The notes under the pieces were generated by a model. The model was not told the DNA's origin and did no database searches. It saw only the letters and a list, made by a program, of their open reading frames with translations. 64,000 nt of DNA. Origin: Curtobacterium sp. MCLR17_032 (GTDB taxonomy: Bacteria; Actinomycetota; Actinomycetes; Actinomycetales; Microbacteriaceae). Where the stretch lies: NCBI RefSeq assembly GCF_003234795.2, contig NZ_CP126268.1, forward strand, positions 682,001 through 746,000. Direction: 5' to 3'. The position numbers and the translations under genes were made by a program. Positions 50,659 through 59,811 of this stretch are shown in pieces; the first letter of the stretch is position 1, and every line of letters begins with the position of its first letter.

Positions 50659-51879
50659 ATGACTAAAAAAAGTCGGAACAGGAAGCTCCTCATTGGGGGT
50701 GCCACGGCGGCTCTCGTGGTGGCCGTCGCTGCGGCTAGTTGGGCGATGGCATTGCGCTTCGAGTCGCCGGCGCAGCGGGAAGCGGCTGCAGCCGCCCCTT
50801 CGCCCGGGGCGATCACGGCGCAGGTGCGCAAGGGTGACCTCGTCCGATCAGTGTCATACCGTGCGAAAGTCGTCCGCGACTCTACGGTCGAGATAAGCCT
50901 GAGCGCCGCCTCCGCACCCTCCGTCGTCACCGCTGTGCCCACCGCACCTGGGACACGGATGCAAGCGGGAACCGTCGTGACTGAGATCAACGGTCGGCCG
51001 GTATTCGCGATCCCAGGCGGATTCGCCTTTTACCGCGTCCTCCGTGAGGGTGACCACGGGCCGGATGTCCGCCAACTGCAACACGCGCTGACAGCAGCAG
51101 GCCACGTTGTCGCCGAAGACGGCCGCTTTGGCAGTGGAACGAGTAGCGCCGTGAAGGCGCTGTACAGAGCCGCAGGGTACGAGGCTCCGACCGAGCCCGG
51201 AACAGCCGACCAACTTGGACGAGGCAAGTCAGCTACAGCAACGGGCGGCTCAGGGACGACGAAAACCGACTCCTCTACCGCTGAGTCGTCGGTGATTGAC
51301 GGTGGTGGCACAGCAGACGTGCCCGGTTTCGTGATTGCTCCTGGGGAATTCATTGTGCTCCCGACCCTGCCCGCGGTGTTGAGCTCAGCGCCGGCCATCG
51401 GTTCCGCCATCGGTGAAGACGCAAAGATCGCTGTGCAGAGTGGTTCGCTGCGTCTCAGCGGCGACGTGCCGCCCCTCTCGGCGAATCTGCTCACAGCTGG
51501 GTTGCCAGGATCGGCTGACATCGGCGGAGCAGTCCCGGTTCACATCGAATCCATCGGTACCGCGAAAGAGGACGGCGCAGCCGCTGTGCCGGTCGTCGCC
51601 ACCGCTGACGACGGTCAGATCGCGGAGGACAAGATCGGTGAAGAAGTCACCGTAACCGCTCAAGTGCAGGTCGTGGCAGGCGACGCTCTCATCGTCCCCT
51701 CGATCGCAGTCGCATCCGGGGGGTCAGGTCCGGCGCATGTCCTCGTCGAACAGAAGGACGGCACTTTTGCGAGTGTGGCCGTACGGGAGATCGGCCAGCT
51801 GAACGGCGAGTCCGCGATCCAGCTCGATGGGAGCGGTCGGCTCGCAGCCGGTGACCGTGTTCGGGTAGACGGCCCATGA
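50659..51879 (+). CDS. membrane-fusion-type adaptor with peptidoglycan-binding domain
   Basis: A 406-residue protein with an N-terminal anchor helix (LLIGGATAALVVAVAAASWA), a beta-rich region resembling HlyD/MacA adaptors, and a peptidoglycan-binding module: FYRVLREGDHGPDVRQLQHAL and DGRFGSGTSSAVKALYRAAG. A Ser/Thr/Gly linker follows. It is the periplasm-side (cell-wall) partner of the downstream ABC transporter. ATG 50659 is preceded by GAAAGG. Translationally coupled to 51876. Confidence 0.8.
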   Translation: MTKKSRNRKLLIGGATAALVVAVAAASWAMALRFESPAQREAAAAAPSPGAITAQVRKGDLVRSVSYRAKVVRDSTVEISLSAASAPSVVTAVPTAPGTRMQAGTVVTEINGRPVFAIPGGFAFYRVLREGDHGPDVRQLQHALTAAGHVVAEDGRFGSGTSSAVKALYRAAGYEAPTEPGTADQLGRGKSATATGGSGTTKTDSSTAESSVIDGGGTADVPGFVIAPGEFIVLPTLPAVLSSAPAIGSAIGEDAKIAVQSGSLRLSGDVPPLSANLLTAGLPGSADIGGAVPVHIESIGTAKEDGAAAVPVVATADDGQIAEDKIGEEVTVTAQVQVVAGDALIVPSIAVASGGSGPAHVLVEQKDGTFASVAVREIGQLNGESAIQLDGSGRLAAGDRVRVDGP

Positions 51880-53774
51880 TCTCGCTAAGAGGGCTCACCC
51901 GTGTGTTCCCGGCGCCAGCGACCGGCGCTGCGCTTTCTGGTGTCGACCTCGACATCCTGCCGGGCGAGTTCATCGCTATCGTCGGCCCATCCGGCGGGGG
52001 GAAATCGACGCTACTCAACATGATCGGTCTGCTCGACAAACCCACTGCCGGCGCCTATCAGCTCAACGGAATCGACGTCGGCCTGCTCACAGAGAAGCAG
52101 CTCGCTGGTCTGCGGGCGTCCCAATTCGGATTCATCTTCCAGAACTTCCATCTGCTCGATAACCGCCCCGTCGTTGACAGCGTCGAACTCGGGCTGCTTT
52201 ATCAGGCGTCGCCTCACCGCCAACGGCGCGAGACAGCGCTCCGAGCTCTTGACCGCGTGGGGCTTGCAGACTTCGCAGACCAGACCGCGTCACGTCTCTC
52301 CGGCGGGCAACGTCAGCGCGTCGCAATCGCCAGAGCACTGTCCAGCGATGCGCCGGTGATTCTTGCAGATGAGCCCACCGGCAACCTGGACAGCGCAAAC
52401 GGGACTCAGATCCTCGAACTACTGAGAAGCCTCTCGCGGCAAGGACGGACCATCGTCCTCGTCACCCATGACGAGAAGATCAGCGCGATGGCGGACCGGG
52501 TCATCCGCATACGGGACGGCCGTGTCGACCAGGTGACCGAGATGTCCGCCGCCCGAAGCGAAGCCAACGGACTACCAACGGCCACACCTACGCAGCGAAC
52601 GCGCGACTCATCACGGATACGCAGCCGCGACTTTATCGTGGACGCGCTCGCGACGATCGGTTCTCGCGCCAGTCGCTCCGCCGGCCTAATCGCCGCTGTC
52701 GCGACTGCAGTCGCTCTCGCAGTAACGACACTCGGTCTCTCCGATTCCGCCGCAGCGCAAGTGAGTGATCGGTTCAATGCCCATACCAACCGGGACGTCT
52801 CCGTCACCTGGCAGATGGAAAAGGACGGCCAGGACAACGCGCCGAGCGCCGAAAGCGCGCTCCGTGGTAGCGAGCAGGTGGTTGGCGTTGACGCGCGCGC
52901 TGTTCTTCTCGAGCGTGGCAGCACTCAGATACAGGTAACGGATAAACGTACAGCCCTGCAGGCAAAAGCAGTTTCAGCGTCGGACGGAATACAAGCCGCC
53001 GCCGGACTGAAGATTCGATGGGCGCCCAACCACAGGGCCTTCCTCAAACCTGATGAGGTTCTCGTCGGCGAGTCGCTGGCACACCAACTCCTGCTCGGAC
53101 CCTTGGCTGGTTCGCCAGCGGTAATGCTCGACGGGGTGACGGCAAGAGTCGTTGGCGTCGTCAAAGACTCGCCCCGCGAACCCTCGCTACTCGGGGCCGT
53201 TTTGAGCGGAACAGACGAGCAACTCGGGCTGCCCGACGCGGCACAAGGAATGCTGATGCTGAAAACCCACGCCGGCGCAGCGCAGCAGGTGGCCCGCCAG
53301 ATCCGAGTAGCCGTCCTACCGACGGACCCCGACCGGTTGGCTGTGAACGCTCCGGCAGACCCGACGACTCTCCGCGGTGAAATCGAGTCGGACGTCAAAA
53401 CTACGCTCGTGGCCTTCACCGTCGTAGCCCTACTCGCGGCAGTCGCAGCGCTCGGGAACGCCATGGTCCTGGCCGTCTTGGAACGCCGTCGCGAATTCGG
53501 CTTACGCAAGGCGCTCGGAGCCCGGCGCGGCCAGGTGGCCGGACTGGTCCTGTTGGAATCATCGATCATCGGACTCGCAGGCGGCGCGGCCGGCTTCGTG
53601 ATGGGTATGGTAAGTGTGCTTGCAGTCACCGTCGCCCGCCATTGGATTCCGGTTTTCGACTTCCGCATCGCGCCGATCGCCGTCGCAGGTGGAATGGTCG
53701 CCGGTGGTATCGGCGGGATCTTGGCGGCACTACAAGCGGTACGGGTGCAAGCCCAAGACGCGCTCCGCGGTTGA
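51876..53774 (+). CDS. MacB-type ABC transporter (fused ATPase and FtsX-like permease)
   Basis: A 632-residue protein. The ATPase half has GPSGGGKST, LSGGQRQRVAIARAL and ILADEPTGNLD. Residues 240-632 form a MacB/FtsX-like permease with one early helix, a large extracytoplasmic domain (about 270-500) and three terminal helices (LVAFTVVALLAAVAALGNAM onward). It is fused as in MacB. It would expel the secreted peptide or an antimicrobial. It shares ATGA with the adaptor. Confidence 0.9.
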   Translation: MISLRGLTRVFPAPATGAALSGVDLDILPGEFIAIVGPSGGGKSTLLNMIGLLDKPTAGAYQLNGIDVGLLTEKQLAGLRASQFGFIFQNFHLLDNRPVVDSVELGLLYQASPHRQRRETALRALDRVGLADFADQTASRLSGGQRQRVAIARALSSDAPVILADEPTGNLDSANGTQILELLRSLSRQGRTIVLVTHDEKISAMADRVIRIRDGRVDQVTEMSAARSEANGLPTATPTQRTRDSSRIRSRDFIVDALATIGSRASRSAGLIAAVATAVALAVTTLGLSDSAAAQVSDRFNAHTNRDVSVTWQMEKDGQDNAPSAESALRGSEQVVGVDARAVLLERGSTQIQVTDKRTALQAKAVSASDGIQAAAGLKIRWAPNHRAFLKPDEVLVGESLAHQLLLGPLAGSPAVMLDGVTARVVGVVKDSPREPSLLGAVLSGTDEQLGLPDAAQGMLMLKTHAGAAQQVARQIRVAVLPTDPDRLAVNAPADPTTLRGEIESDVKTTLVAFTVVALLAAVAALGNAMVLAVLERRREFGLRKALGARRGQVAGLVLLESSIIGLAGGAAGFVMGMVSVLAVTVARHWIPVFDFRIAPIAVAGGMVAGGIGGILAALQAVRVQAQDALRG

Positions 53775-53792
53775 ACGCAAATGAGCCACGGC

Positions 53793-53806
53793 AGGACCCG
53801 GGTCCT
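53793..53806 (+). terminator. palindrome after the transporter operon
   Basis: AGGACCC directly followed by GGGTCCT; weaker pairing continues outside the 14-base core. A terminator for the ABC operon is likely. Confidence 0.4.
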
Positions 53807-53864
53807 ACGAGTCGTGGACCATAGGTTCCAGTCCCCTGCTGTTCGAGCATGGCAGTGTGGCGGC

Positions 53865-54410
53865 ATGGAACTCGACGCGCTGCGGGCGCTGCCACCCTCT
53901 GACCAACGGGTGTTCCTGCTGGGCAGGATCACCTCGGAGACGACGAGCCTAGACGCGGCACTCCGATTCGTGCACGCGGCGCTACGCGGGCGTCACGAGA
54001 TCGATGCGTTCCTTGATGCGCCGAGGTTCATCACGACCATCGTCAAGGAGTGCAAAGCGCTCCTCGCCCAGCATGATCGCATCGACGACGTCGGCCGGCG
54101 AGCAGTCAACGCGACACTCACCGCCGCGAACAAGCTGTACGCGACGAGGAACCGGTTCGTCCACGACATGCTCCGCGCCGACCTGCTCAGCGGCAGATGG
54201 GAACTTGCAGAGCTCGAGCGTCAGCCAGACGGCGAGCAGGACATCACCGCGACCACATTCGACGGCATGGTTGGACTTGTTGAAGATCTCGTCGGCGTGA
54301 CCTGGCGGCTCCGAGGCGCGGCGTTCTACATCCTGAACGGCTCCTGGAGCGGACTCGCGACCGGAAAAGTCCACGGGCGATGGGACGGCAGTGCCGACTA
54401 CGTGAGCTGA
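53865..54410 (+). CDS. hypothetical protein, possible HEPN-like domain
   Basis: A 181-residue helical protein. NKLYATRNRFVHDML has the Rx4H pattern (R-NRFV-H) of HEPN RNases, preceded and followed by long helices. This similarity is weak and by eye only. ATG 53865 gives the shortest plausible start. HEPN proteins occur beside NTPases in defence and toxin systems, and a STAND-like ATPase follows 120 bases later. Confidence 0.5.
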   Translation: MELDALRALPPSDQRVFLLGRITSETTSLDAALRFVHAALRGRHEIDAFLDAPRFITTIVKECKALLAQHDRIDDVGRRAVNATLTAANKLYATRNRFVHDMLRADLLSGRWELAELERQPDGEQDITATTFDGMVGLVEDLVGVTWRLRGAAFYILNGSWSGLATGKVHGRWDGSADYVS

Positions 54411-54529
54411 CCGATACCGAACCAGCGGGTGCTGCCACAGGGAGCACCCCGCGTGATTCCTACGGTCGGGGGCCATCTAGGGAGCCGTGTCTTCACCAGT
54501 TGGACGAGCCGGCACGGGAAGATAAGCAC

Positions 54530-55168
54530 GTGCACTCCGCCTCACTCCATGGCCGCGACCCCGACGTTGCCTTCACCGTTGAGAAGCCCGGGGTAATCAT
54601 CCTTGCCGGCGACTCCGGTATTGGGAAGTCGGCGCTGCTGCACGCGCTCCCAGACCGGTGGCCGACTCCTGCCCTGTTCGGCACGGTGCAATCTGTCAGC
54701 CGTGTCGATGGTGCCTTCCAAGAAGCCGTCGCCGAGTCGCTCGGACATGTTGTCGTGGCGCACCGAGATGCACACCCCGGTGACCTTGAGATCTGGACGC
54801 GGCTCACCACAATCGTCACCAACACCGGTGATGCAATCCGCACCGAAGGCGGGGCACTTGCGGTCAACGCACTCTTCGGCTTCGTGGAGTCGAAGCTCGG
54901 AGCAGAGACAGGAAAACTGATACGGTCCGCGCTGACTGCGGTCGTGGACAGTGCGGCGGATACCTTCCATCACCGCCTCAGTGCACTCGCAACGCGCCAC
55001 GCTGCGCGGGAGCTTGTTGACCTCGCTTCTCAGATTCAGCGATGGGTCGGAGTGCCCATAGTGATTCGTATCGATGACGCTGACAAGCTATCGACGAACG
55101 ACGCTGCGATTCTGGAGGAGATGGCGACGGTCGATTCGCCAGCCGTCCCACATCGTCGTGGGCGTTAG
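54530..55168 (+). CDS. N-terminal fragment of a frameshifted STAND/AAA-like ATPase
   Basis: A fragment of about 212 residues. It has Walker A AGDSGIGKSALLHALP near residue 22 and Walker B VIRIDDADKLSTNDAAIL near residue 185, then stops after ATVDSPAVPHRRGR. The sequence continues in another frame at the same bases as SHIVVGVSTAEGSGQ, the expected sensor strand of the same domain. A single-base shift between about 55100 and 55145 breaks the gene. GTG 54530 follows GGGAAG; a longer start is possible. Confidence 0.65.
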   Translation: MHSASLHGRDPDVAFTVEKPGVIILAGDSGIGKSALLHALPDRWPTPALFGTVQSVSRVDGAFQEAVAESLGHVVVAHRDAHPGDLEIWTRLTTIVTNTGDAIRTEGGALAVNALFGFVESKLGAETGKLIRSALTAVVDSAADTFHHRLSALATRHAARELVDLASQIQRWVGVPIVIRIDDADKLSTNDAAILEEMATVDSPAVPHRRGR

Positions 55169-57362
55169 CACAGCGGAAGGGTCCGGCCAAGCCCTCCTAC
55201 ACGTCCTGAAGGTCGGCAACGCACGGCATCGTGAACTCGATCCGTTGCATCGCTCCGACATTGACCGGTGGCTGGCGGCTGCGGCAATCCCCGTCAACCA
55301 GTGGGACGGAGTAGCAGACCTCTCCAGCGGCTACCCGTTGTTCATCCAATCGGCGATCGACCTCGTCAACGACGGCGGAGACATCACCGCACTCCGCGGC
55401 AGCGAAGCGTTCGTCGAACTGCTCAACGCCGCATGGAAGCGACTGCCGCCGCACGTGCAAGACGCTGCGAAACGCCTCTCGGTGTTCGTTGACTCACCCG
55501 ACACGGAATTCCTCGTTGCGTACCTCGACGTCGATCTGCTCGAAATCGAAACCCTCCGACAACAACTCATCGACGTGCACGTCTTCGTCGAATCCGCCGA
55601 TGGTGACGCGTGGTTCCATGACCGTCGCCGAGCACACGTTTGGGAACGAATCCTGACCCGTGAATCACGTCGCGTCGTCGCGACATCGGCGCTGAATGCC
55701 GTCCAAACCTGGCTGGCAGAACACTCCGCGGTCGAGCATTGGTTGCACGGCAGTCTCGCGCACATCCTTGATGAAGCACCGCACGACGCCGTTGATGCGC
55801 GCACTCGCCGGCTTCTTGGCCTCAGCCGTGACGAACTAGCATTGTTGTGGGCAATGATCGAGGTCGTCGACCCAGCGGGGCGCTTTGAAACCGCAGCGCC
55901 GACCGCGCTGGTCGTGCGATGGGCAGTCCTCCGAGCGGGACACCTCGATGACCCGCTCGGCGCGATGCAGCGCCTCGTAGAACAGGAACTCATCGTCAGC
56001 GTTTCGGACGAAGACTTCTCGGTGTCCGGCTTGTTCGTGCCATCGACATTCGTATTTGCGGTAACGGTCGCCTTGATCCGACGTACGTTCGCCGTCAGTC
56101 CGCTGCAATCAGTGACGTCGCTGGCGGTGCAGCAGTTCGTCCTGTCCGCCATCGCCCGGTACAACACCATGGTCGCGCGGCTCGGTCGGGCAACGCTCCG
56201 CAACCATGGCGACACCGTGCAAAACATCGGCAAGGAGCTGTCTCCGCGTCGATCTGTCGCGAAGCTGCCTGCCCTCGCCGTGGACTTCACGTTCGAAGGC
56301 TTAGCGATGAATGCAACGGTGACCTTCGACTCGGAAGCAGATCGGGATGCGGCCGCGGCAGCACTCGGCGCACTGAACACGCATCCCCGGTTTGCGGTGA
56401 CCTCGTTGTTCAAGTTCCCGCCTCAGAAAGTCCGATGGAAGCGCCTGACCGACGCGCTCGATCGTGTTGCGCCGACCGGTCGTGTCACCGCCGGTGACGA
56501 AACCGACGTCCTCGCGCTTTACCAATCTCGGGCGCAGTCGGAGGCAGCAGTGTACGAGCAGACTGGCGTGGAAGAGACTTCCGCCCTCGGCTTCGCGCGG
56601 CCACGGCGATACCTGATCCACGTCACGCCGGGCATGGTCGCGATCACCGTCCTCGAAGTCGTCGACGCGGAACGCTTCGGAGCCGACCTCCTTCCACCCG
56701 ACGTAGCGCTTCGCGACCCCCTCATGTCCGTTCGACTCCGCGCCAACGGCGTCCTCGGCCCCGACGAACACATCGGAACTATCCACTCGAACTACATCAG
56801 CGATTCCCTATTCGAGCACCCGACACGATCACTGATGACCACGCTCGAGCATGCCGGGACCCACTTCAACGTGCCCCTTCCCGCGTTCACGCTCCCCGAG
56901 GAACTCAGCGAGCTGGAAACGCTGCTGGAGACGTCGTTAGCCGCTCGGCGTCGGCTTCACGACGCGCTGAGCGCGGGCAGTGATGCTGCGAACTCGCACT
57001 ACATCACGGTCGACAAGTCACCTACGGGCGGACTTCGCACCTTCCAGTGGAGCGTGACGGCAATCGAAGTTGCCGACGGGCTCGGACGAGTACAGCTGCT
57101 CGAGCTGGCGCGGACGACGCAGACCGCATTCGATCAGATGATGACAGAAGAAGAAGCGAACCGCTTCGGCGTAGCGGATCCGAGCCGTGCCATATCCCGG
57201 CATGGTGGAGACGCGGCGGGGGTGTTTGCGCCATTACTCGGCTACCACCGCAACGACGTCCGCGCACCGTGGCCGCCGGAGTTACTTGCACGAGCGGCAG
57301 AGCAGAAGCGCCGCCTTCAGGAAAGCACCGTCGCTAGCGAAGACGACACTGATCCCAGCTGA
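55074..57362 (+). CDS. C-terminal part of the frameshifted STAND-like ATPase
   Basis: A continuous 3' frame of about 750 codons. It begins in the middle of the ATPase domain (HIVVGVSTAEG onward) and then has helical and mixed regions without a recognised domain. The middle section has DVLALYQSRAQSEAAVYEQT. No repeats such as TPR or LRR are evident. As a separate protein it would lack a P-loop, so it is probably the rest of a roughly 940-residue protein. Mutation, sequencing error or programmed frameshift are all possible. Confidence 0.65.
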   Translation: MTLTSYRRTTLRFWRRWRRSIRQPSHIVVGVSTAEGSGQALLHVLKVGNARHRELDPLHRSDIDRWLAAAAIPVNQWDGVADLSSGYPLFIQSAIDLVNDGGDITALRGSEAFVELLNAAWKRLPPHVQDAAKRLSVFVDSPDTEFLVAYLDVDLLEIETLRQQLIDVHVFVESADGDAWFHDRRRAHVWERILTRESRRVVATSALNAVQTWLAEHSAVEHWLHGSLAHILDEAPHDAVDARTRRLLGLSRDELALLWAMIEVVDPAGRFETAAPTALVVRWAVLRAGHLDDPLGAMQRLVEQELIVSVSDEDFSVSGLFVPSTFVFAVTVALIRRTFAVSPLQSVTSLAVQQFVLSAIARYNTMVARLGRATLRNHGDTVQNIGKELSPRRSVAKLPALAVDFTFEGLAMNATVTFDSEADRDAAAAALGALNTHPRFAVTSLFKFPPQKVRWKRLTDALDRVAPTGRVTAGDETDVLALYQSRAQSEAAVYEQTGVEETSALGFARPRRYLIHVTPGMVAITVLEVVDAERFGADLLPPDVALRDPLMSVRLRANGVLGPDEHIGTIHSNYISDSLFEHPTRSLMTTLEHAGTHFNVPLPAFTLPEELSELETLLETSLAARRRLHDALSAGSDAANSHYITVDKSPTGGLRTFQWSVTAIEVADGLGRVQLLELARTTQTAFDQMMTEEEANRFGVADPSRAISRHGGDAAGVFAPLLGYHRNDVRAPWPPELLARAAEQKRRLQESTVASEDDTDPS

Positions 57363-57474
57363 TCTTCCACAATCGATAGGAACCGTCCAGCCTTCCGACT
57401 GGCCGGCGGTCGCCGCCGACGCGAGGCAACGGACAGCATGCAACCGCTAGGCCGTGCGGTGCGCGGACGTAAAG

Positions 57475-58449
57475 TCAGATGACGTCGGTGTACGAGCCGA
57501 CCACTTCGACACACGCTGCGAAGGTGGGCGCGTCCCCGTAGATCATCGGCGCTGCACGCGCGTAAGCGGCTGCGAGAGCGTCCGACGAGGCGCTTCCGGA
57601 AGTGAAGCAGTCCGCTGCCGCAATCCAGCCCTCGTCCGGGCGCGCCACGCTCGACCAGTTCGCTGCGATACTCCGGTCGTGCACGTCGGTGGCGACCGCT
57701 CGGATCCCGTCGTCGCCCAGCAGGGCGATGTTTTCCTTCGTGTCCGAGTCGTTCAACAAGGCGTGCACATCGTACAAGTGCCGTCCAAGGCCCTCGAAGG
57801 CGGTGCTCTCTCCTGCCCGGTATCGGGCGTCCCGATTCGCCAACAGCGCCACCTTCTCGATGAGGGTGCGCTCCGTTACGAGCACGTGCGACTGCACCGG
57901 CGTCAACTCGTCGAAGTCAGCCGGTGTCAGTCCTTGCCCCACGAGGTACTCGGCGGCGAAGGAAAGGATCGAAACGCTCTCGTTCGGCGTTGGAGCTCCT
58001 CGACTGCCGATCTCCAACAGAACTTCGGGTTTGACCTCCAACGAAGCCGCCGGGTGCAGGATCGGGTAGGTGACGAACACGTTCCTCGCGACAGCGCGTG
58101 TCTGATTCGCGGACCGGTAAGCGCCCGCCCCCAGGCCAAGGTGCGCGTCGACGGCGTCAGCGACGCCCTTCAGTAGCCGCTCCCGTTGCCCTTTACTCAT
58201 GTCGTCGGGGAAGTCGAGGACGATGTCGATGTCTTCGGAGAAGCGTTCCGTGAGCTTCCACGCCTTGCTGAGGCTCGTGCCACCCTTGAAGATCGCCGGC
58301 GCTCCGGCACCGTCGGCGTACTCGGTCAACGCTCGGAGCGCCTCAGTAGCCCAGAAGTCCTTCTCCACGTAGGCCTCGGGAATGCTGAGCGCGTCTGAGA
58401 CGGTCGGTATCAGGGCGGCAAGGTCGGCGCTGCCCCGAAGCTGAGCCAT
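57475..58449 (-). CDS. nucleotidyltransferase AbiEii/AbiGii-type toxin
   Basis: A 324-residue toxin-like nucleotidyltransferase of an abortive-infection (type IV) toxin-antitoxin system. KGGTSL (residues 55-60) and SEDIDI (71-76, DxD) are the metal and nucleotide motifs of the DUF1814 fold. AVARNVFVTYPI and TLIEKVALLANRD fit the later blocks. Its ATG overlaps the antitoxin stop by one base (TGATG). AbiEii toxins block growth during phage infection by modifying tRNA or other acceptors. Confidence 0.9.
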   Translation of the reverse strand: MAQLRGSADLAALIPTVSDALSIPEAYVEKDFWATEALRALTEYADGAGAPAIFKGGTSLSKAWKLTERFSEDIDIVLDFPDDMSKGQRERLLKGVADAVDAHLGLGAGAYRSANQTRAVARNVFVTYPILHPAASLEVKPEVLLEIGSRGAPTPNESVSILSFAAEYLVGQGLTPADFDELTPVQSHVLVTERTLIEKVALLANRDARYRAGESTAFEGLGRHLYDVHALLNDSDTKENIALLGDDGIRAVATDVHDRSIAANWSSVARPDEGWIAAADCFTSGSASSDALAAAYARAAPMIYGDAPTFAACVEVVGSYTDVI

Positions 58450-59054
58450 CAGGCCACGCCCATGTCAGCGAACAGCCGGCCAGCGTTCGTATGAGTCGCC
58501 CGCGAGTGCTCACTGTCGGCCGCCGCCCGGAGCGGCTCAACACGAACGTCGCCGTCGGAGACACGAGAGCGGACCGCGTCTACCAAAGAAGTCCACCCCC
58601 GCTCAACGAAGTTCCCCGGGTCGCGGAGGACTTCCAGCACGGCGATCTCCGAGCGGTTCAGGTTCAGGCGAGCGCGGTTGCGTCGCGTGTGCACTTCGAC
58701 ACCCTTCACCAGTGAATCCGGCGTGTGGCCGACCGTTGCAACATGCACTGCCTTCGGAACCTGCGTCGTCAATCCGAGGTAGCGAGCAGCGCTGTATTCG
58801 GCCGGCCCGGTGCCGGAGGTGCCCAGCACGGCGAAGGCGATGTCCTCCAGCCGTGGCCGTGTCATCCCGAACCGTGTCCGCTCGCCCTTGAAGTACAAGC
58901 CGGCGTGGAGGCGAACGAGGTCGCCGGAACGAACAGCGTGCGAAAGCGCACTGCGCTTCGCAGTTGGCGACCCGTGGCGCAGATCCGCGATCCGGACGTA
59001 CGAACCGACCGGCAGCGCGCGCAGCTCAGCTCCAGGGCTCGATACTTGGCTCAT
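58449..59054 (-). CDS. AbiEi-type antitoxin / transcriptional regulator
   Basis: A 201-residue protein, the cognate of the AbiEii gene. The N-terminal winged helix (SYVRIADLRHGSPTAKRSAL, SHAVRSGDLVRLHAGLY) matches AbiEi_4-like antitoxins, which bind their promoter as repressors. ATG 59054 lies eight bases after a strong -10, so the mRNA is probably leaderless. An upstream frame (to 59117) is not preferred. Confidence 0.88.
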   Translation of the reverse strand: MSQVSSPGAELRALPVGSYVRIADLRHGSPTAKRSALSHAVRSGDLVRLHAGLYFKGERTRFGMTRPRLEDIAFAVLGTSGTGPAEYSAARYLGLTTQVPKAVHVATVGHTPDSLVKGVEVHTRRNRARLNLNRSEIAVLEVLRDPGNFVERGWTSLVDAVRSRVSDGDVRVEPLRAAADSEHSRATHTNAGRLFADMGVA

Positions 59055-59062
59055 GACGCAAA

Positions 59063-59091
59063 ATCGTACCGGATTTGTGGCAAGGTGCCAA
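59063..59091 (-). promoter_or_regulatory. promoter of the AbiE operon
   Basis: On the minus strand TTGGCA (59086-59091), exactly 17 bases, TACGAT (59063-59068). The start codon begins eight bases after the -10. TTGGCA also forms part of a TTGGCA-TTGCCA dyad that could be the antitoxin site. Confidence 0.65.
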
Positions 59092-59394
59092 TGGGGGCGC
59101 GAGAGTCGCACGCCCACGCCAGTCGTGCGGTCGGTAGCGAGTTCGTGCCTCGACGAGTGGATTCCGGAGCGACGATGGCGGATGTCTTAGGGCGGCACGC
59201 AACGCTCGCGGACGAGTGCCGTTGCGCTCTGGCGTGGTGTCGACGCCGCTCGCGCGGCGTCGTTGCTGCCATGGTGGTCAGAGTCTGCCGGCGGTTCGGA
59301 TGACCTCTATCGCTTCGGATAGCACTTCTACGCAGGGACTGCTGCAGCTTCGGTTGACTCCTGACAGGTAGGAGCATTGGCTCCTGCTGGAAGG

Positions 59395-59811
59395 ATGTGC
59401 GCCATGGTGAAGGCGTATCCGGAAGAGTTCCGCCGTGATGAGATCGCGGTCGCCCGGAAGGGCGAGACGTCGGTGCGGCAGGTCGCGAAGGACTTCGGTG
59501 TGTCCGAGTCCTGCCTGGCCCGCTGGTTGCGCCTCGCAGATCGCGACGACGGCATCAGCGCTGCTTCGGCTCCGGCGGGGAAAGCGGTCGAACAGGCGGA
59601 ACTGCGGGACGCGCAAAAGCGGATCCGGCTGCTCGAGCAGGAGAACGAGATCCTCCGCCGGGCGGCCGCGTACTTCGCCCAGTCGCAGCTCCCCAAACGA
59701 TCTACCCGCTGGTCCTCGAACTCGCCGCAGACCGGATCCCGGTCGCGGTGGCCTGCCGGGTGCTGGGTTTCTCGAAGCAGGCGTTCTACCGGTGGCGTGC
59801 CAGCCCCGTGA
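59395..59811 (+). pseudogene. IS3 orfA, copy 2 (lost stop codon)
   Basis: Same HTH and leucine zipper as copy 1, but the stop TGA is CGA at 59698-59700. The frame therefore runs on, out of frame with orfB, to 59811. The single T-to-C change at 59698 causes this and also destroys the orfB ATG. Confidence 0.8.
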
